NCBI GenBank assembly: GCA_029269725.1
Contig: JARJHS010000004.1
Coordinates: 372,001 to 436,000 of the forward strand
Direction of reading: 5' to 3'
Origin: Pollutibacter soli
Lineage (GTDB): Bacteria > Bacteroidota > Bacteroidia > Chitinophagales > Chitinophagaceae
Length of the DNA stretch: 64,000 bases
A model generated the notes under the pieces. That model searched no databases, had not been told where the DNA came from, and saw only the letters and a list, made by a program, of their open reading frames with translations. The position numbers and the translations under genes were made by a program. Numbering within the stretch: the first letter of the stretch is position 1; the number at the start of each line of letters is the position of its first letter. Of the stretch, positions 1 to 8,842 are shown piece by piece.

Positions 1-2
1 CA

Positions 3-128
3 AATCTGCGCCGTATCAGCATTGCCGAGAAAAATCATATCGATGTGGATCTGGAATTCAAACAGGTCGAGTTCAATAAATCGCTCACTTTCCCTTTCAG
101 TATTCCGAAGAACTATAAAATGAAGTAA
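3..128 (+). CDS. C-terminal end of a DUF4292-like protein (partial)
   Basis: The frame is open from the left edge and stops with TAA at 126-128. The last 41 residues are visible and end in the hydrophobic/aromatic tail FPFSIPKNYKMK. That ending and the position directly before an EnvC-like gene fit the Bacteroidota DUF4292 family of envelope proteins, whose function is unknown. The start and any signal peptide lie outside the window. About 84 bp separate its stop from the EnvC-like start, so the two may be co-transcribed. The coding call is firm; the family call rests on a short tail and on context. Confidence 0.65.
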   Translation, partial: NLRRISIAEKNHIDVDLEFKQVEFNKSLTFPFSIPKNYKMK

Positions 129-212
129 TTTTAACAAATGCGGAAAAAATTTTAGCCTTGATTTTCCGTTTTTTGCAGAAATCCTTGTTCGTCGTCGTTT
201 CAAAATTCATCT

Positions 213-1508
213 ATGCGGAAACTCTTATTGCTGTTGATCGGTATTTTATTTGCTTTGACGCCGGCATTTGCACAGAGCCGCGATGAACTGGAGAGAAAGA
301 AGAAAGAAATACAGCAGGAAATAGACGAACTGCAAAAGGTACAGCGCTCTCTCAGCAAGGATAAAAAAACCAGTCTCAGTCAGCTCACACTTGTTCAGAA
401 TAAACTCAAAAAACGCCAGTCAGTTATTGAAAATATCAACTCTCAGGTGCAGTTGATCGACAATGATATTTTCATGAATAACCGTGAGATCTACAGGTTA
501 AAAAACCAGATCGATACGCTGAAAGAGCAATACGGTCGTACTATTGAATATGCATACAAGAACAGCAGTAATTACGACATGCTTAATTTTATTTTTTCAT
601 CGACCAGTTTTAATGATGCAATAAAACGAATTCAGTACCTGAAGAGCTATCGCAATTACCGCGATGAACAGGTGGCTAACATCAACAAAGCAAGAGCTTC
701 ATTGCAGGGAAAGGTGGCTACGCTTGCGGCAAACAAAAAGGAAAAAAGCAATGTGTTGGTGGAACAGAGCAAGCAGCTGAAAATGCTCGAAGATGAAAAG
801 AAGGAAAAAAGTGTAGTCGTTACAAAACTTCAGCAGCGCGAAAAAGAGCTCGGTAAAGAACTCGCTGCCAAGAAAAGAGTTGAAAGAAATTTACAGAACG
901 CAATTGCTGCTGCTGTTAAAAGAGAGATTGAAGCGGCAAGGAAAAAAGCAGAAGCAGAAAGAAAGAAAGCCGAAGAGGATGCAAAAAAACTGGCGGATGC
1001 GAATGCTCCCAAGGCATCAAAGCCTTCAACCGCAACACCGGCAAAGCCGGGTGCGAGGAAATCCAGCGTACTGGAAAATTCACCCGAAGTAACCAGGGTC
1101 TCACTCGGCTTTGAGAATAACCGTCGTGCTTTGCCATGGCCGGTCGACAAATCGATGATCGTTTCAGGCTTTGGCAGAAAAAAAATTGAGGGTACAACGC
1201 TCTACGAAGATAACATAGGCATCACACTGGAAACCACTCCAGGATCAAATGTGAAAGCCATTTATGATGGAATTGTATCTTCTGTATTTGATATCGCCGG
1301 CGAGCCGGCCATCATTATTAAACATGGTAAATACTTCACCACATATCAGAACCTGGCTTCAGTAACTGTCTCTAAAGGCCAGGAGGTAAAAACAGGCCAG
1401 GTCATAGGCAAAGCAGGAACAAATGAAGATGGCGATGGCCAGATACTTTTTGTTGTTACTATCGAAAGCAAATTTGTTGATCCTGAATTGTGGCTTAAAC
1501 CGAGATAG
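213..1508 (+). CDS. EnvC-like murein hydrolase activator (coiled coil plus degenerate M23/LytM domain)
   Basis: 431 residues. A signal peptide covers residues 1-21 and ends in ALTPAFAQ. Residues 22 to about 255 are charged, heptad-rich coiled coil, ending in an Ala/Lys/Glu-rich stretch and a Pro/Ala linker. Residues about 305-430 form a LytM-like domain. The metal-binding positions of active M23 peptidases look lost: NIGITLE stands where HxxxD is expected and HGKYFTTYQNL lacks the final HxH. This is the state seen in EnvC, which activates amidases at the septum rather than cutting peptidoglycan itself. It would act in the periplasm during cell separation. The ATG at 213 is directly followed by the signal peptide. 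The next gene converges on it. Confidence 0.88.
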   Translation: MRKLLLLLIGILFALTPAFAQSRDELERKKKEIQQEIDELQKVQRSLSKDKKTSLSQLTLVQNKLKKRQSVIENINSQVQLIDNDIFMNNREIYRLKNQIDTLKEQYGRTIEYAYKNSSNYDMLNFIFSSTSFNDAIKRIQYLKSYRNYRDEQVANINKARASLQGKVATLAANKKEKSNVLVEQSKQLKMLEDEKKEKSVVVTKLQQREKELGKELAAKKRVERNLQNAIAAAVKREIEAARKKAEAERKKAEEDAKKLADANAPKASKPSTATPAKPGARKSSVLENSPEVTRVSLGFENNRRALPWPVDKSMIVSGFGRKKIEGTTLYEDNIGITLETTPGSNVKAIYDGIVSSVFDIAGEPAIIIKHGKYFTTYQNLASVTVSKGQEVKTGQVIGKAGTNEDGDGQILFVVTIESKFVDPELWLKPR

Positions 1509-1748
1509 GATTCCGGTCACTGAGACGTGCGGGCAAAGACTATCCGGAGCTGGTTTTAACGCCGATGTCAAAAAGAGCGTCGTTCGACCTGTTCAAAAAC
1601 TACAGACTTTTTAAACATGCAGGTAAAAGGCGTGGCTTCTATCTGCATTTTTAAAAGACTTCTTTTATCTAAACAAGAACATTTATTGGAATTAAAGATC
1701 CGCCTGACATTATTCTCTCAGCAATTCGACAGGCTCATTTGAATTTCA

Positions 1749-1776
1749 GAACTATAAACTGCAAACCATCAACCGG
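1749..1776. repeat. Single heptad-periodic repeat arm in a convergent gap
   Basis: Four consecutive 7-bp units, GAACTAT AAACTGC AAACCAT CAACCGG, share the core AAC at the same phase. They end about 10 bp from the bshA stop codon (bshA is on the - strand). No clean partner arm was found near the EnvC stop, so this may be the remains of an inverted pair like those at 8.6, 31.2 and 40.6 kb. The rest of the 277-bp gap (1509-1785) shows nothing recognisable. Confidence 0.45.
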
Positions 1777-1785
1777 CTGTTCCAC

Positions 1786-2922
1786 CTATGAACTCGCAGT
1801 TGCCATCACAAACTTCTCATACAACTCCTCATACTGCGGAACAATATTATGAATATCAAATTTTAACGCCGATGCGCGTGCATTCTCTTTGAATTTCGCC
1901 AGCGTCTCATCATCTTTCAAAATCTGTTTGGAAAAGCGACTCATAGCTTCTACATCACCAACGGCTCCCATGAACCCATTATAACCAGGCTCGATAATTT
2001 CCGGTAAGCCACCTGCATCCGATGCAACAACAGGCGCTCCACCAGCCATCGCTTCCAATGCGCTTAATCCAAAACTTTCATATTCTGATGGAAGTAGAAA
2101 CAAATCGGAGATGGCATACATTTCTTCCATATCCTGTTGTTTCCCGAGGAAACGAACATCATCACAAACACCGAGTTCACGACAAAGCTCTTCAGCCATC
2201 GGCCGTTCAGGGCCATCACCCACCAATAACATTTTTGAAGGAATCTCCTTCTGGATTTTATAGTATAGATAAATAACGTCGGCGATCCTTTTTATTTTTC
2301 TGAAGTTCGATGCGTGGAGAATAATTCTTTCTCCATGGGGGGCAATCACTTTACGAAATGCATCAATCGGTTTCTTGCTGAAGCGTTTGATGTCAACAAA
2401 ATTGTAAATGACTTCAATATCCTTTTCAATATTGAAATTCGCATACGTCTGTTCGCGCAGGTTCTGCGATACAGCAGTAATCGCATCACTCTGGTTGATA
2501 GAAAATGCAACCACAGGTGCGTAGGTCTTATCCTTCCCAACGAGCGTGATATCCGTTCCGTGAAGCGTTGTGATTACTGGTATGCGTCGACCTTCCTGCT
2601 CGAGAATTTTCTTGGCCATATACGCCGCAGCCGCATGCGGAATCGCGTAATGTACATGCAGCAGGTCGAGATTATTGTTGCGAATAACATCCACCATTGT
2701 ACTGGCTAATGCAGTTTCATAAGGCGGAAAATCAAAAAGCGGGTAGGTCGGAACCCGCACTTCATGATAATAAATATTTGGCGTAAATCCTGTAAGTCTT
2801 ACTGGCTGCTGATAAGTGATAAAGTGGATATTATATCCCTTATCGGCTAACGCTTTTCCCAACTCTGTTGCCAACACACCACTGCCTCCAAAAGTTGGAT
2901 AACAGACGATCCCTATATTCAT
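1786..2922 (-). CDS. bshA: N-acetyl-alpha-D-glucosaminyl L-malate synthase BshA (bacillithiol synthesis, step 1)
   Basis: 378 residues from the ATG at 2922. It is a GT-B fold family 4 glycosyltransferase that joins GlcNAc from UDP-GlcNAc to L-malate in the cytoplasm, the first step of bacillithiol synthesis. The N-terminus IGIVCYPTFGGSG followed by ATELGKALA is highly characteristic of BshA. The C-terminal half has the EX7E-type donor site (YESFGLSALEAMAGGAP). An in-frame TTG at 2955 would add 11 residues, but a TATTTTTG -7 box lies across it (2953-2960), and homologues start at MxIGIVCYP, so 2922 is preferred. bshB and bshC are not in the window. Confidence 0.93.
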   Translation of the reverse strand: MNIGIVCYPTFGGSGVLATELGKALADKGYNIHFITYQQPVRLTGFTPNIYYHEVRVPTYPLFDFPPYETALASTMVDVIRNNNLDLLHVHYAIPHAAAAYMAKKILEQEGRRIPVITTLHGTDITLVGKDKTYAPVVAFSINQSDAITAVSQNLREQTYANFNIEKDIEVIYNFVDIKRFSKKPIDAFRKVIAPHGERIILHASNFRKIKRIADVIYLYYKIQKEIPSKMLLVGDGPERPMAEELCRELGVCDDVRFLGKQQDMEEMYAISDLFLLPSEYESFGLSALEAMAGGAPVVASDAGGLPEIIEPGYNGFMGAVGDVEAMSRFSKQILKDDETLAKFKENARASALKFDIHNIVPQYEELYEKFVMATASS

Positions 2923-2952
2923 TTGATTACTGGGTTTAAATAAATCAATAGG

Positions 2953-2960
2953 CAAAAATA
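2953..2960 (-). promoter_or_regulatory. Putative bshA promoter -7 box (TATTTTTG)
   Basis: Read on the minus strand the sequence is TATTTTTG, a perfect match to the Bacteroidota consensus TAnnTTTG. A TTG lies 23 bp further upstream as a possible -33 element. It is about 30 bp upstream of the ATG at 2922 and overlaps the alternative TTG start at 2955, which argues against that longer start. Confidence 0.5.
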
Positions 2961-3133
2961 ATTCCTTGTTTCCAGTCTGATATCAAGCCCGGCCTGTCGT
3001 TAATGGACAGACCAATATGTAAATGTAATTCTTAACCCTTAACCGTTTGAGTTTCCCTACAGCTGTTGGGGTTAGTATCCTTTTTTTCAGATTTCATTAA
3101 CATTTGGTATTTTTCTCCCTTAAATCGGCTGCT

Positions 3134-3499
3134 ATGCGTAAGATGATCTGGATGTTTGTTTTAATTGTCCTTATTGTTGGAACGGGGCTATTCTATTGGA
3201 AATTTTATTTCGTTTTTGGAGAAGGTGCCAAGTCCGGCGAACTGAATTTCCTGGTGAAGAAAGGATATATTTTTAAAACTTATGAGGGCAAACTTATCCA
3301 GGCGGGCTTGCAGTCAAAAGGCGCCAATACTATTCAATCTTTTGATTTTGATTTTTCGGTTACAAAGGAAAGCATAGCCCAGCAGATGCTTACCAACCAG
3401 GGAAAAATATTCAACCTCCATTACAAGGAATACCTTGGTGCAGTTCCGTGGAGAGGATTCAGTAAGTATGTGGTTGACAGTATTATCTCGATGCATTAA
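3134..3499 (+). CDS. Small conserved membrane-anchored protein of unknown function
   Basis: 121 residues from the ATG at 3134; an earlier ATG at 3104 would add ten residues. One N-terminal transmembrane segment (MIWMFVLIVLIVGTGLFYW) is followed by a soluble domain of about 95 residues with the segments GEGAKSGELNFLVKKGYIFKTYEGKL and YKEYLGAVPWRGFSKYVVDSI. From memory, close Bacteroidota relatives are often labelled '6-phosphogluconate dehydrogenase', but nothing here resembles that enzyme: it is far too short and has no Rossmann motif. It is co-directional with the M28 peptidase 20 bp downstream. Function unknown. Confidence 0.8.
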   Translation: MRKMIWMFVLIVLIVGTGLFYWKFYFVFGEGAKSGELNFLVKKGYIFKTYEGKLIQAGLQSKGANTIQSFDFDFSVTKESIAQQMLTNQGKIFNLHYKEYLGAVPWRGFSKYVVDSIISMH

Positions 3500-3519
3500 T
3501 CTCCAGAACAATTTAAGGA

Positions 3520-4908
3520 ATGAATCAAAGTATCAAAGGCATAGTACTTAGCCTTGCGGGTTTAGTTTTATTTTTCGGAAGCCTGCAGGCGCAGACAGAT
3601 ACAGCTGCTGTCTTGAAAAAGATATCCGATGATGTTTTCACTAACGGTAAATCATACATTAATCTTCGGTTCTTGTGCAAACAGGTAGGGCAAAGACTTT
3701 CCGGATCACACGGTGCAGCAAAAGCAGTAGTCGAAACAGCTCGTATGTTGCGCGAAGCAGGTGCTGACACTGTATACCTCCAGGAATGTATGGTTCCGCA
3801 TTGGGTACGCGGCGCAAAAGAAGTGGCTACACTTGAACTCGGAAAAGGTAAGACCTATAACCTGAAAGTCGCAGCTCTTGGTAATTCGGTAGGTACACCT
3901 GGCTCCGGAATAAAAGCACAGGTGATTGAGGTCAAAAGCTTTGATGAATTAAACAAACTCGGTGAAGCGGGAGTGAAAGGCAAGATTGTTTTTTATAACT
4001 ACCCGATGAACCCGACCTACATCAATGCATTCAGAGCATATGGTGAAGCAGGCGTTTATCGCGGTCGCGGTCCATCGATGGCTGCAAAATACGGAGCGAT
4101 CGGGGTGATAACCCGTACGCTGTCACCTAACCTGGACGATTACCCGCATACAGGAAGTACGGTGTACAATGATTCTTTTCCAAAACTTCCGGCCGTGGCA
4201 GTAAGTACCAATGATGCAGAGTATCTCAGTAAAGCGTTGGCTTCTGGTCCGAAGGAAGTATATATAAAAACAAATTGCAGATCGTTACCAGATACGGTTT
4301 CCTATAATGTTGTGGGCGAGATCCGCGGTTCAGAATTTCCAAATGAAGTGCTGACTGTCGGAGGTCATCTTGATAGTTGGGATCTGGCTGAAGGAGCGCA
4401 CGATGATGGCGCCGGGTGTGTCCAGTCAATAGAAGTTATCAGAACTTTCAAATCTGCAGGTATCAGGCCTAAAAGAACCATCCGGGCTGTTATGTTTATG
4501 AATGAGGAGAATGGATTGCGTGGTGGAACAAAGTATGCTGAAATTGCTGTAGCAGAAAAGGAAAAGAAATTCATTTTTGCGTTGGAAAGTGATGCAGGCG
4601 GTTTCACACCTCGCGGTTTCGGCTACACGATGAATGCGCAGCAAGGTCAGAAATTTGCATCCTGGAAAAATCTTTTCTATCCTTACGGTGCAAGTGATTT
4701 TGTACCGGGCGGTGGTGGTGCCGATATTGGACCTCTATATCGTCAATTACAAACACCCCTCGCTGGCCTAAACCCGGATTCACAACGTTATATGGCTTTA
4801 CATCACGCCACAAACGATGTGTTTGAAGAAGTGAGTGAACGCGAACTCAAACTGGGCGCTATTGTAATGACACAACTGATGTGGCTGGTAAGTGAGTATG
4901 GGCTTTAG
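3520..4908 (+). CDS. Exported M28 family metallopeptidase with PA domain
   Basis: 462 residues. A signal peptide ends near residue 25 (GSLQAQ). A protease-associated insertion spans roughly residues 120-235. The M28 catalytic domain follows with GGHLDSWD at about 282 (zinc His and Asp), HDDGAG with the bridging Asp, NEENG at about 327 (catalytic Glu and zinc Glu), ESDAGG, and ALHHATNDVF near the C-terminus with the last zinc His. All zinc ligands appear present, so it should be an active aminopeptidase or carboxypeptidase outside the inner membrane. The substrate cannot be told from sequence. Its 3' end converges on the RsmI-like gene with only 10 bp between the stops. Confidence 0.92.
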   Translation: MNQSIKGIVLSLAGLVLFFGSLQAQTDTAAVLKKISDDVFTNGKSYINLRFLCKQVGQRLSGSHGAAKAVVETARMLREAGADTVYLQECMVPHWVRGAKEVATLELGKGKTYNLKVAALGNSVGTPGSGIKAQVIEVKSFDELNKLGEAGVKGKIVFYNYPMNPTYINAFRAYGEAGVYRGRGPSMAAKYGAIGVITRTLSPNLDDYPHTGSTVYNDSFPKLPAVAVSTNDAEYLSKALASGPKEVYIKTNCRSLPDTVSYNVVGEIRGSEFPNEVLTVGGHLDSWDLAEGAHDDGAGCVQSIEVIRTFKSAGIRPKRTIRAVMFMNEENGLRGGTKYAEIAVAEKEKKFIFALESDAGGFTPRGFGYTMNAQQGQKFASWKNLFYPYGASDFVPGGGGADIGPLYRQLQTPLAGLNPDSQRYMALHHATNDVFEEVSERELKLGAIVMTQLMWLVSEYGL

Positions 4909-4918
4909 GCTCGGATAA

Positions 4919-5620
4919 TCAGGCAAGCAAAAGAAAAATTGCAGGATGTTTATGAAGTTCTTTGTTCATACCCTTCCACTGTTTTGCTGATAACGTCTTC
5001 ACCCATTCATCTTTTGATGTCAGATCAACTGCAACACAAATTTTTGTATCTGGCCTGCAATTTTTTATCAGGCTTTCCAGCAACTGATTATTTCTATAAG
5101 GCGTTTCAATAAAAATTTGTGTACAGTTTTCTTTTGCGGAATCAGCTTCGATTTTTTGTATGGCCTTTGCTCTTTGCTGTGCATCTACGGGAAGGTATCC
5201 GCAAAACCGGAATTGCTGTCCATTCATGCCACTCGCCATCAGGGCAAGTAATATCGAGCTTGGCCCAACAAGCGGTTTTACTATTGCACCAGCTTCCTGA
5301 GCAATTTCCACCAGTGCCTGCCCGGGATCTGCAACTCCGGGACAGCCAGCTTCGCTGATTATTCCAATAGTCGTTCCTGCAGCAATATCCGCTTTGAATG
5401 CAGACACCAATTCATGATCCTGTTGACGGATATTGTACCAGCGATAATCATCAATCACCATTTCCTTCCAGATTTTTTTCAGATATCGACGGGCTGTTCT
5501 TTCTTCTTCTACATAAAATGCTGAACAGTTTTTGACAGCATCGGGAATATACGAAGGCAAGGAATTCAATCCATCTTCTGCAAGAGGCGCAGGAATCAGA
5601 TATATCGTTGAAATTGCCAT
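4919..5620 (-). CDS. RsmI-like SAM-dependent methyltransferase (tetrapyrrole methylase fold)
   Basis: 233 residues. The motif SEAGCPGVADPG at residues 89-100 and VGPSSILLALMASG are diagnostic for the RsmI/CobA superfamily. RsmI proper 2'-O-methylates 16S rRNA C1402. Bacteroidota often carry a shorter second paralogue like this one, whose target is not established. The N-terminus IYLIPAPLAED replaces the usual LYLVATPIGNLxD of RsmI, which supports the paralogue reading. It sits 16 bp downstream of the EI24 gene on the same strand and is probably co-transcribed with it. Confidence 0.87.
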   Translation of the reverse strand: MAISTIYLIPAPLAEDGLNSLPSYIPDAVKNCSAFYVEEERTARRYLKKIWKEMVIDDYRWYNIRQQDHELVSAFKADIAAGTTIGIISEAGCPGVADPGQALVEIAQEAGAIVKPLVGPSSILLALMASGMNGQQFRFCGYLPVDAQQRAKAIQKIEADSAKENCTQIFIETPYRNNQLLESLIKNCRPDTKICVAVDLTSKDEWVKTLSAKQWKGMNKELHKHPAIFLLLA

Positions 5621-5636
5621 GGGGAATATTCAGGGA

Positions 5637-6398
5637 TTAACCAAGATCTCGTTGTTCGTGCATACTGATGGTTGCAGCGACTACAGCATAAGCCGGGGCA
5701 AATATCCAGCCAACGATTATCACAAAATGTACAAGATAAAATACCAGTCCATTGCCAATAGCGAGCCCTTTATGGCGGCCAACATAGGCAATGCTTTTGG
5801 AACTGTTCATATGGCGCCTTTCCGCGCTGTAGTCGAGCATGGAGAAGCCATAATAGTAACATTCAACAAAAAGGGCAAGTATCGGTGTTGCCCAACCGAT
5901 AACCGGAATAAAACAAAGCAGTAAGATAGAAACAGTGTACACCGTCTGCCATAACATATTCCTCAGCGCCAGTCTTATTCCTCTTAATGCGTCTTTGATG
6001 ATTTGCCTGGCAGTGATTTTTATTTCTCTTCCTTCGATGATGGATGATGTCTTTTCACTCAGGTAAGCAAATACCGGCGAGCCGAGAATCAACCACATAT
6101 ATTTGAACAGGGAAAAATAAAAGAACATCAGGATGACAACGAGAATAATTCCACCGATAGTGAAAAAGAAACCCAGCCAGTTGTTTTCAGGCTTCTGGAG
6201 CCAGTTCCTGATCCCGCTGATCTCCGTAATATATCCGATAAAACTGGTGACCGACTGCCCGAAGAAGTAGATGCCAACAGCAAAAAGGATAGCATAGATG
6301 ACTCCCGGAACAATGATCCATTTCCATAACTTGTGAGCAGAAATGAATTGATGCGCTTTGAAATAGGACTGAATGGCTGTTACGATTTCTTTAAGCAA
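5637..6398 (-). CDS. EI24 domain integral membrane protein (CysZ-like)
   Basis: 253 residues with about five to six hydrophobic segments, around residues 28-48, 75-100, 108-125, 150-185 and 215-245. The pattern FKYMWLILGSPVFAYLSEK and the C-terminal CYYYGFSMLDYSAERR match the EI24/CysZ family. CysZ imports sulfate in proteobacteria; the role in Bacteroidota is not known, so sulfate transport is only one possibility. The start is TTG: there is no in-frame ATG, an in-frame stop lies just upstream, and homologues begin MLKEI. It is divergent from the glycosylase gene, which also starts with TTG, across 91 bp. Confidence 0.83.
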   Translation of the reverse strand: MLKEIVTAIQSYFKAHQFISAHKLWKWIIVPGVIYAILFAVGIYFFGQSVTSFIGYITEISGIRNWLQKPENNWLGFFFTIGGIILVVILMFFYFSLFKYMWLILGSPVFAYLSEKTSSIIEGREIKITARQIIKDALRGIRLALRNMLWQTVYTVSILLLCFIPVIGWATPILALFVECYYYGFSMLDYSAERRHMNSSKSIAYVGRHKGLAIGNGLVFYLVHFVIIVGWIFAPAYAVVAATISMHEQRDLG

Positions 6399-6489
6399 GC
6401 CCCAGGTTTTTAAATATTAGGGTATTAGATAAAAACTAGCTATTTTTCTTTTCAAACTTAAGGCTTTTTACAGCAGAAAACGATACTCA

Positions 6490-7119
6490 TTGAAAAAACT
6501 GGATGCGGGATTTTATCAACGGGCTGATCTTTTACAGATTTCGAAAGACCTGTTAGGTAAATTGATAGTCACCAACTGGGATGGTGAGAAAACGATCGCG
6601 AGAATTGTTGAAACGGAAGCGTATGAGGGTATTGGTGATAAAGCGGCCCACTCCTATGGTGATCGGAGGACGTCTCGTACCGAAGTCATGTACAATGCCG
6701 GAGGCCTGGCCTATGTCTATCTCTGTTATGGCATTCACCATCTGTTTAATGTTGTGACTAACTCAGCAGGAATTCCCCATGTGGTTTTAATTCGCGCAGT
6801 GGAACCGGTGGAAGGCCTCACGTATATGGCAAAACGAATCGGAAGAAATGACCATGTACATCGACTGGGTGCCGGACCTGGGAAGCTCACCAAAGCCTTG
6901 GGTATTTCGGTTCAGCATACCGGCATTTCTTTGACAGGAAATAAAATATACCTCGCAGATGACGGATACAAATTGATGCAGAATGAAATAGTTGCATCTC
7001 CGCGCATAGGTGTCGATTATGCTGGAGATCACGCATTATGGCCCTATCGATTTATGATAAAAGATCATCTCAGCATCAGCGTTAAAACAAAAAGTATTTC
7101 AAACCTGGAAATTTCATGA
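6490..7119 (+). CDS. DNA-3-methyladenine glycosylase (AAG/MPG family)
   Basis: 209 residues, the usual size for the bacterial family. It excises 3-methyladenine, hypoxanthine and related lesions in base excision repair. Motifs: LGKLIV near the N-terminus, IVETEAYEG with the catalytic Glu, AHSYGDRRTSRTEVMY, AYVYLCYGIHHLFNVVT, and GPGKLTKALGI. The start codon is TTG (MKKLDAGFYQR); no in-frame ATG is available before conserved sequence. Its stop overlaps the start of the DASS transporter (ATGA at 7116-7119), indicating translational coupling, although no functional link is obvious. Confidence 0.93.
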   Translation: MKKLDAGFYQRADLLQISKDLLGKLIVTNWDGEKTIARIVETEAYEGIGDKAAHSYGDRRTSRTEVMYNAGGLAYVYLCYGIHHLFNVVTNSAGIPHVVLIRAVEPVEGLTYMAKRIGRNDHVHRLGAGPGKLTKALGISVQHTGISLTGNKIYLADDGYKLMQNEIVASPRIGVDYAGDHALWPYRFMIKDHLSISVKTKSISNLEIS

Positions 7120-8582
7120 ATCTGAACTTTATTTCCGGAAGATTTTACAAATTCTTTTCCTTCTGGCTGGGGCCTGCATTGTTTTTTATTTTCCTGTTGT
7201 TTAATCCTTTGGATCTTGAGCCAAAAGCCGTAAAAGTAATTGCTATTGCTGCATTGATGATTACCTGGTGGATAGGGGAAGCATTGCCGATGCCGGCAGT
7301 TGCACTGATACCGTTGGTGCTGTTCCCGTTAATGAATATCAATACCATCAGCAAAACAGCCGCACCATATGCCAATGAAGTGATATTTCTTTTCATGGGT
7401 GGATTCATGATCGGACTCGCTATTGAGAAATGGAATCTGCATAAAAGAATCGCACTAAGTATTGTAAAACTCACGGGGACCAGTGGGGACAGAATCATTC
7501 TTGGATTTATTCTTTCTACAGGGTTTATCAGTATGTGGCTGAGTAATACTGCCACTACCATGATGATGTTTCCCATCGCAGCCTCGGTAATATCTGTCGT
7601 ACAAACCAACACTTCCGACAAACAGAAAGCAGCATATTTTTCCCTTTCCATCATGTTATCTATTGCCTACGCATCGAATTTCGGCGGCATCGCTACCATC
7701 ATAGGTACCCCTCCGAATGTGGCATATGCATCTTTCATCAACAAACATTACAATTACGATATTTCATTTGCACAATGGATGATCATCTGTACACCAATTG
7801 CAGTTCTTTTGTTGTTATCGCTTTATATCGTGATGGTGAAATGGCTCTACCCCAACCGTATTGCAGCGAGTGAAGAAATGAAGAATATGATTCATTCAAA
7901 TCTAAAAGAGTTGGGACCAATGACGGTTCCTGAAAAAAGAGTGCTCACTGTTTTCCTGATCACTGCCGGACTCTGGATAACAAAAGACCTGATTAATGAG
8001 TTGAAATTTTTCAGATTGGATGACAATATGATCGCTGTTTTTGGTGCACTGATGATGTTTATTCTGCCTGCAGGTGATAAGGAGAAAAAAGAGGAAAAGC
8101 TGCTCGACTGGTCAGACACAAAAAAAATGGCCTGGGGAATACTATTGCTTTTTGGAGGTGGTATCACATTGGCTAATGCATTACAGGATGCAGGTTTGAT
8201 TGAGTTGCTTGGAAAAGCGATCGCCGATTATTCCGGAACGAATCTTTTGCTTATAGTAATAGTTATTACTGTTGTATCCATATTTATGAGTGAAGTCATG
8301 AGCAATATTGCGCAGGTAATTGTGATCGCTCCGGTGGTAACAGGGATTGCAGAAGCGTTACACATAAATCCATTTATGTTGGGACTTCCGATGACCCTTG
8401 CAGCAAGTGCAGCATCAATGATGCCCATGGGAACACCGCCAAATGCGATTGTATTTGCCAGCGGATATATTCAACTGAAGCAAATGATTCGTGTAGGATT
8501 TGTGATGAATATGGTGAGTATAATATTGATTGTGCTGTTCTGCTATTTTGTTTTACCGCATATTATAACGCTGGGCAAGTAG
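7116..8582 (+). CDS. DASS/SLC13 family sodium-coupled anion transporter
   Basis: 488 residues and about 11-12 membrane segments. The two family signatures are visible: SNTATTMMMFPIA (around residue 142) with IIGTPPNVA, and the second-half repeat SEVMSNIAQVI with MPMGTPPNAIVFASG. These Ser-Asn-Thr and Gly-Thr-Pro-Pro-Asn elements form the sodium and substrate sites of dicarboxylate, citrate or sulfate carriers. The exact anion cannot be assigned. It overlaps the glycosylase by 4 bp and converges on the PorP/SprF-like gene; a heptad repeat element begins 7 bp after its stop. Confidence 0.92.
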   Translation: MNLNFISGRFYKFFSFWLGPALFFIFLLFNPLDLEPKAVKVIAIAALMITWWIGEALPMPAVALIPLVLFPLMNINTISKTAAPYANEVIFLFMGGFMIGLAIEKWNLHKRIALSIVKLTGTSGDRIILGFILSTGFISMWLSNTATTMMMFPIAASVISVVQTNTSDKQKAAYFSLSIMLSIAYASNFGGIATIIGTPPNVAYASFINKHYNYDISFAQWMIICTPIAVLLLLSLYIVMVKWLYPNRIAASEEMKNMIHSNLKELGPMTVPEKRVLTVFLITAGLWITKDLINELKFFRLDDNMIAVFGALMMFILPAGDKEKKEEKLLDWSDTKKMAWGILLLFGGGITLANALQDAGLIELLGKAIADYSGTNLLLIVIVITVVSIFMSEVMSNIAQVIVIAPVVTGIAEALHINPFMLGLPMTLAASAASMMPMGTPPNAIVFASGYIQLKQMIRVGFVMNMVSIILIVLFCYFVLPHIITLGK

Positions 8583-8588
8583 TGGGGC

Positions 8589-8842
8589 GTTCATCGTTTT
8601 TGGTTGTTCGTCCTTCGAAGTTTATGGTTGTTATTGAGCAGATAGTGTGATTAAATTATGTTTCCAGACCAGGAATTCAAATGCCCGTTAGTTAAGGCAT
8701 TAAGAAAAGCGAGATAGAATACGTAAAACAGACAACGTTAGAAAAGCGCTGCTTCCCCTGCTGTTGATGCTTGCACAAGAAATGTATCCGGGAGCACAAA
8801 CTTCATTTAGGAACGAGAAACGAACAACGAACAACGAACAAC
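8589..8842. repeat. Heptad-arm inverted element 1 (GTTGTTC units) filling a convergent gap
   Basis: Left arm 8589-8616 reads in 7-bp steps GTTCATC GTTTTTG GTTGTTC GTCCTTC. Right arm 8808-8842 reads TAGGAAC GAGAAAC and then GAACAAC three times; reverse-complemented this is GTTGTTC three times, then GTTTCTC and GTTCCTA. The two arms are therefore inverted copies of the same degenerate heptamer. Between them is about 190 bp of unique sequence without a convincing gene. The left arm starts 7 bp after the transporter stop and the right arm touches the PorP/SprF-like stop codon. Confidence 0.7.

Noticed and set aside
5532-5924. 130-residue open frame on the + strand across the RsmI-like/EI24 boundary
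   Set aside because: It is antisense to two well-supported genes, shows no family resemblance and has no start context.
8808-8842. GAACAAC repeats as a protein-coding repeat or CRISPR repeat
   Set aside because: The 7-bp unit is far too short for CRISPR, it lies between two stop codons, and no open frame of useful length uses it.
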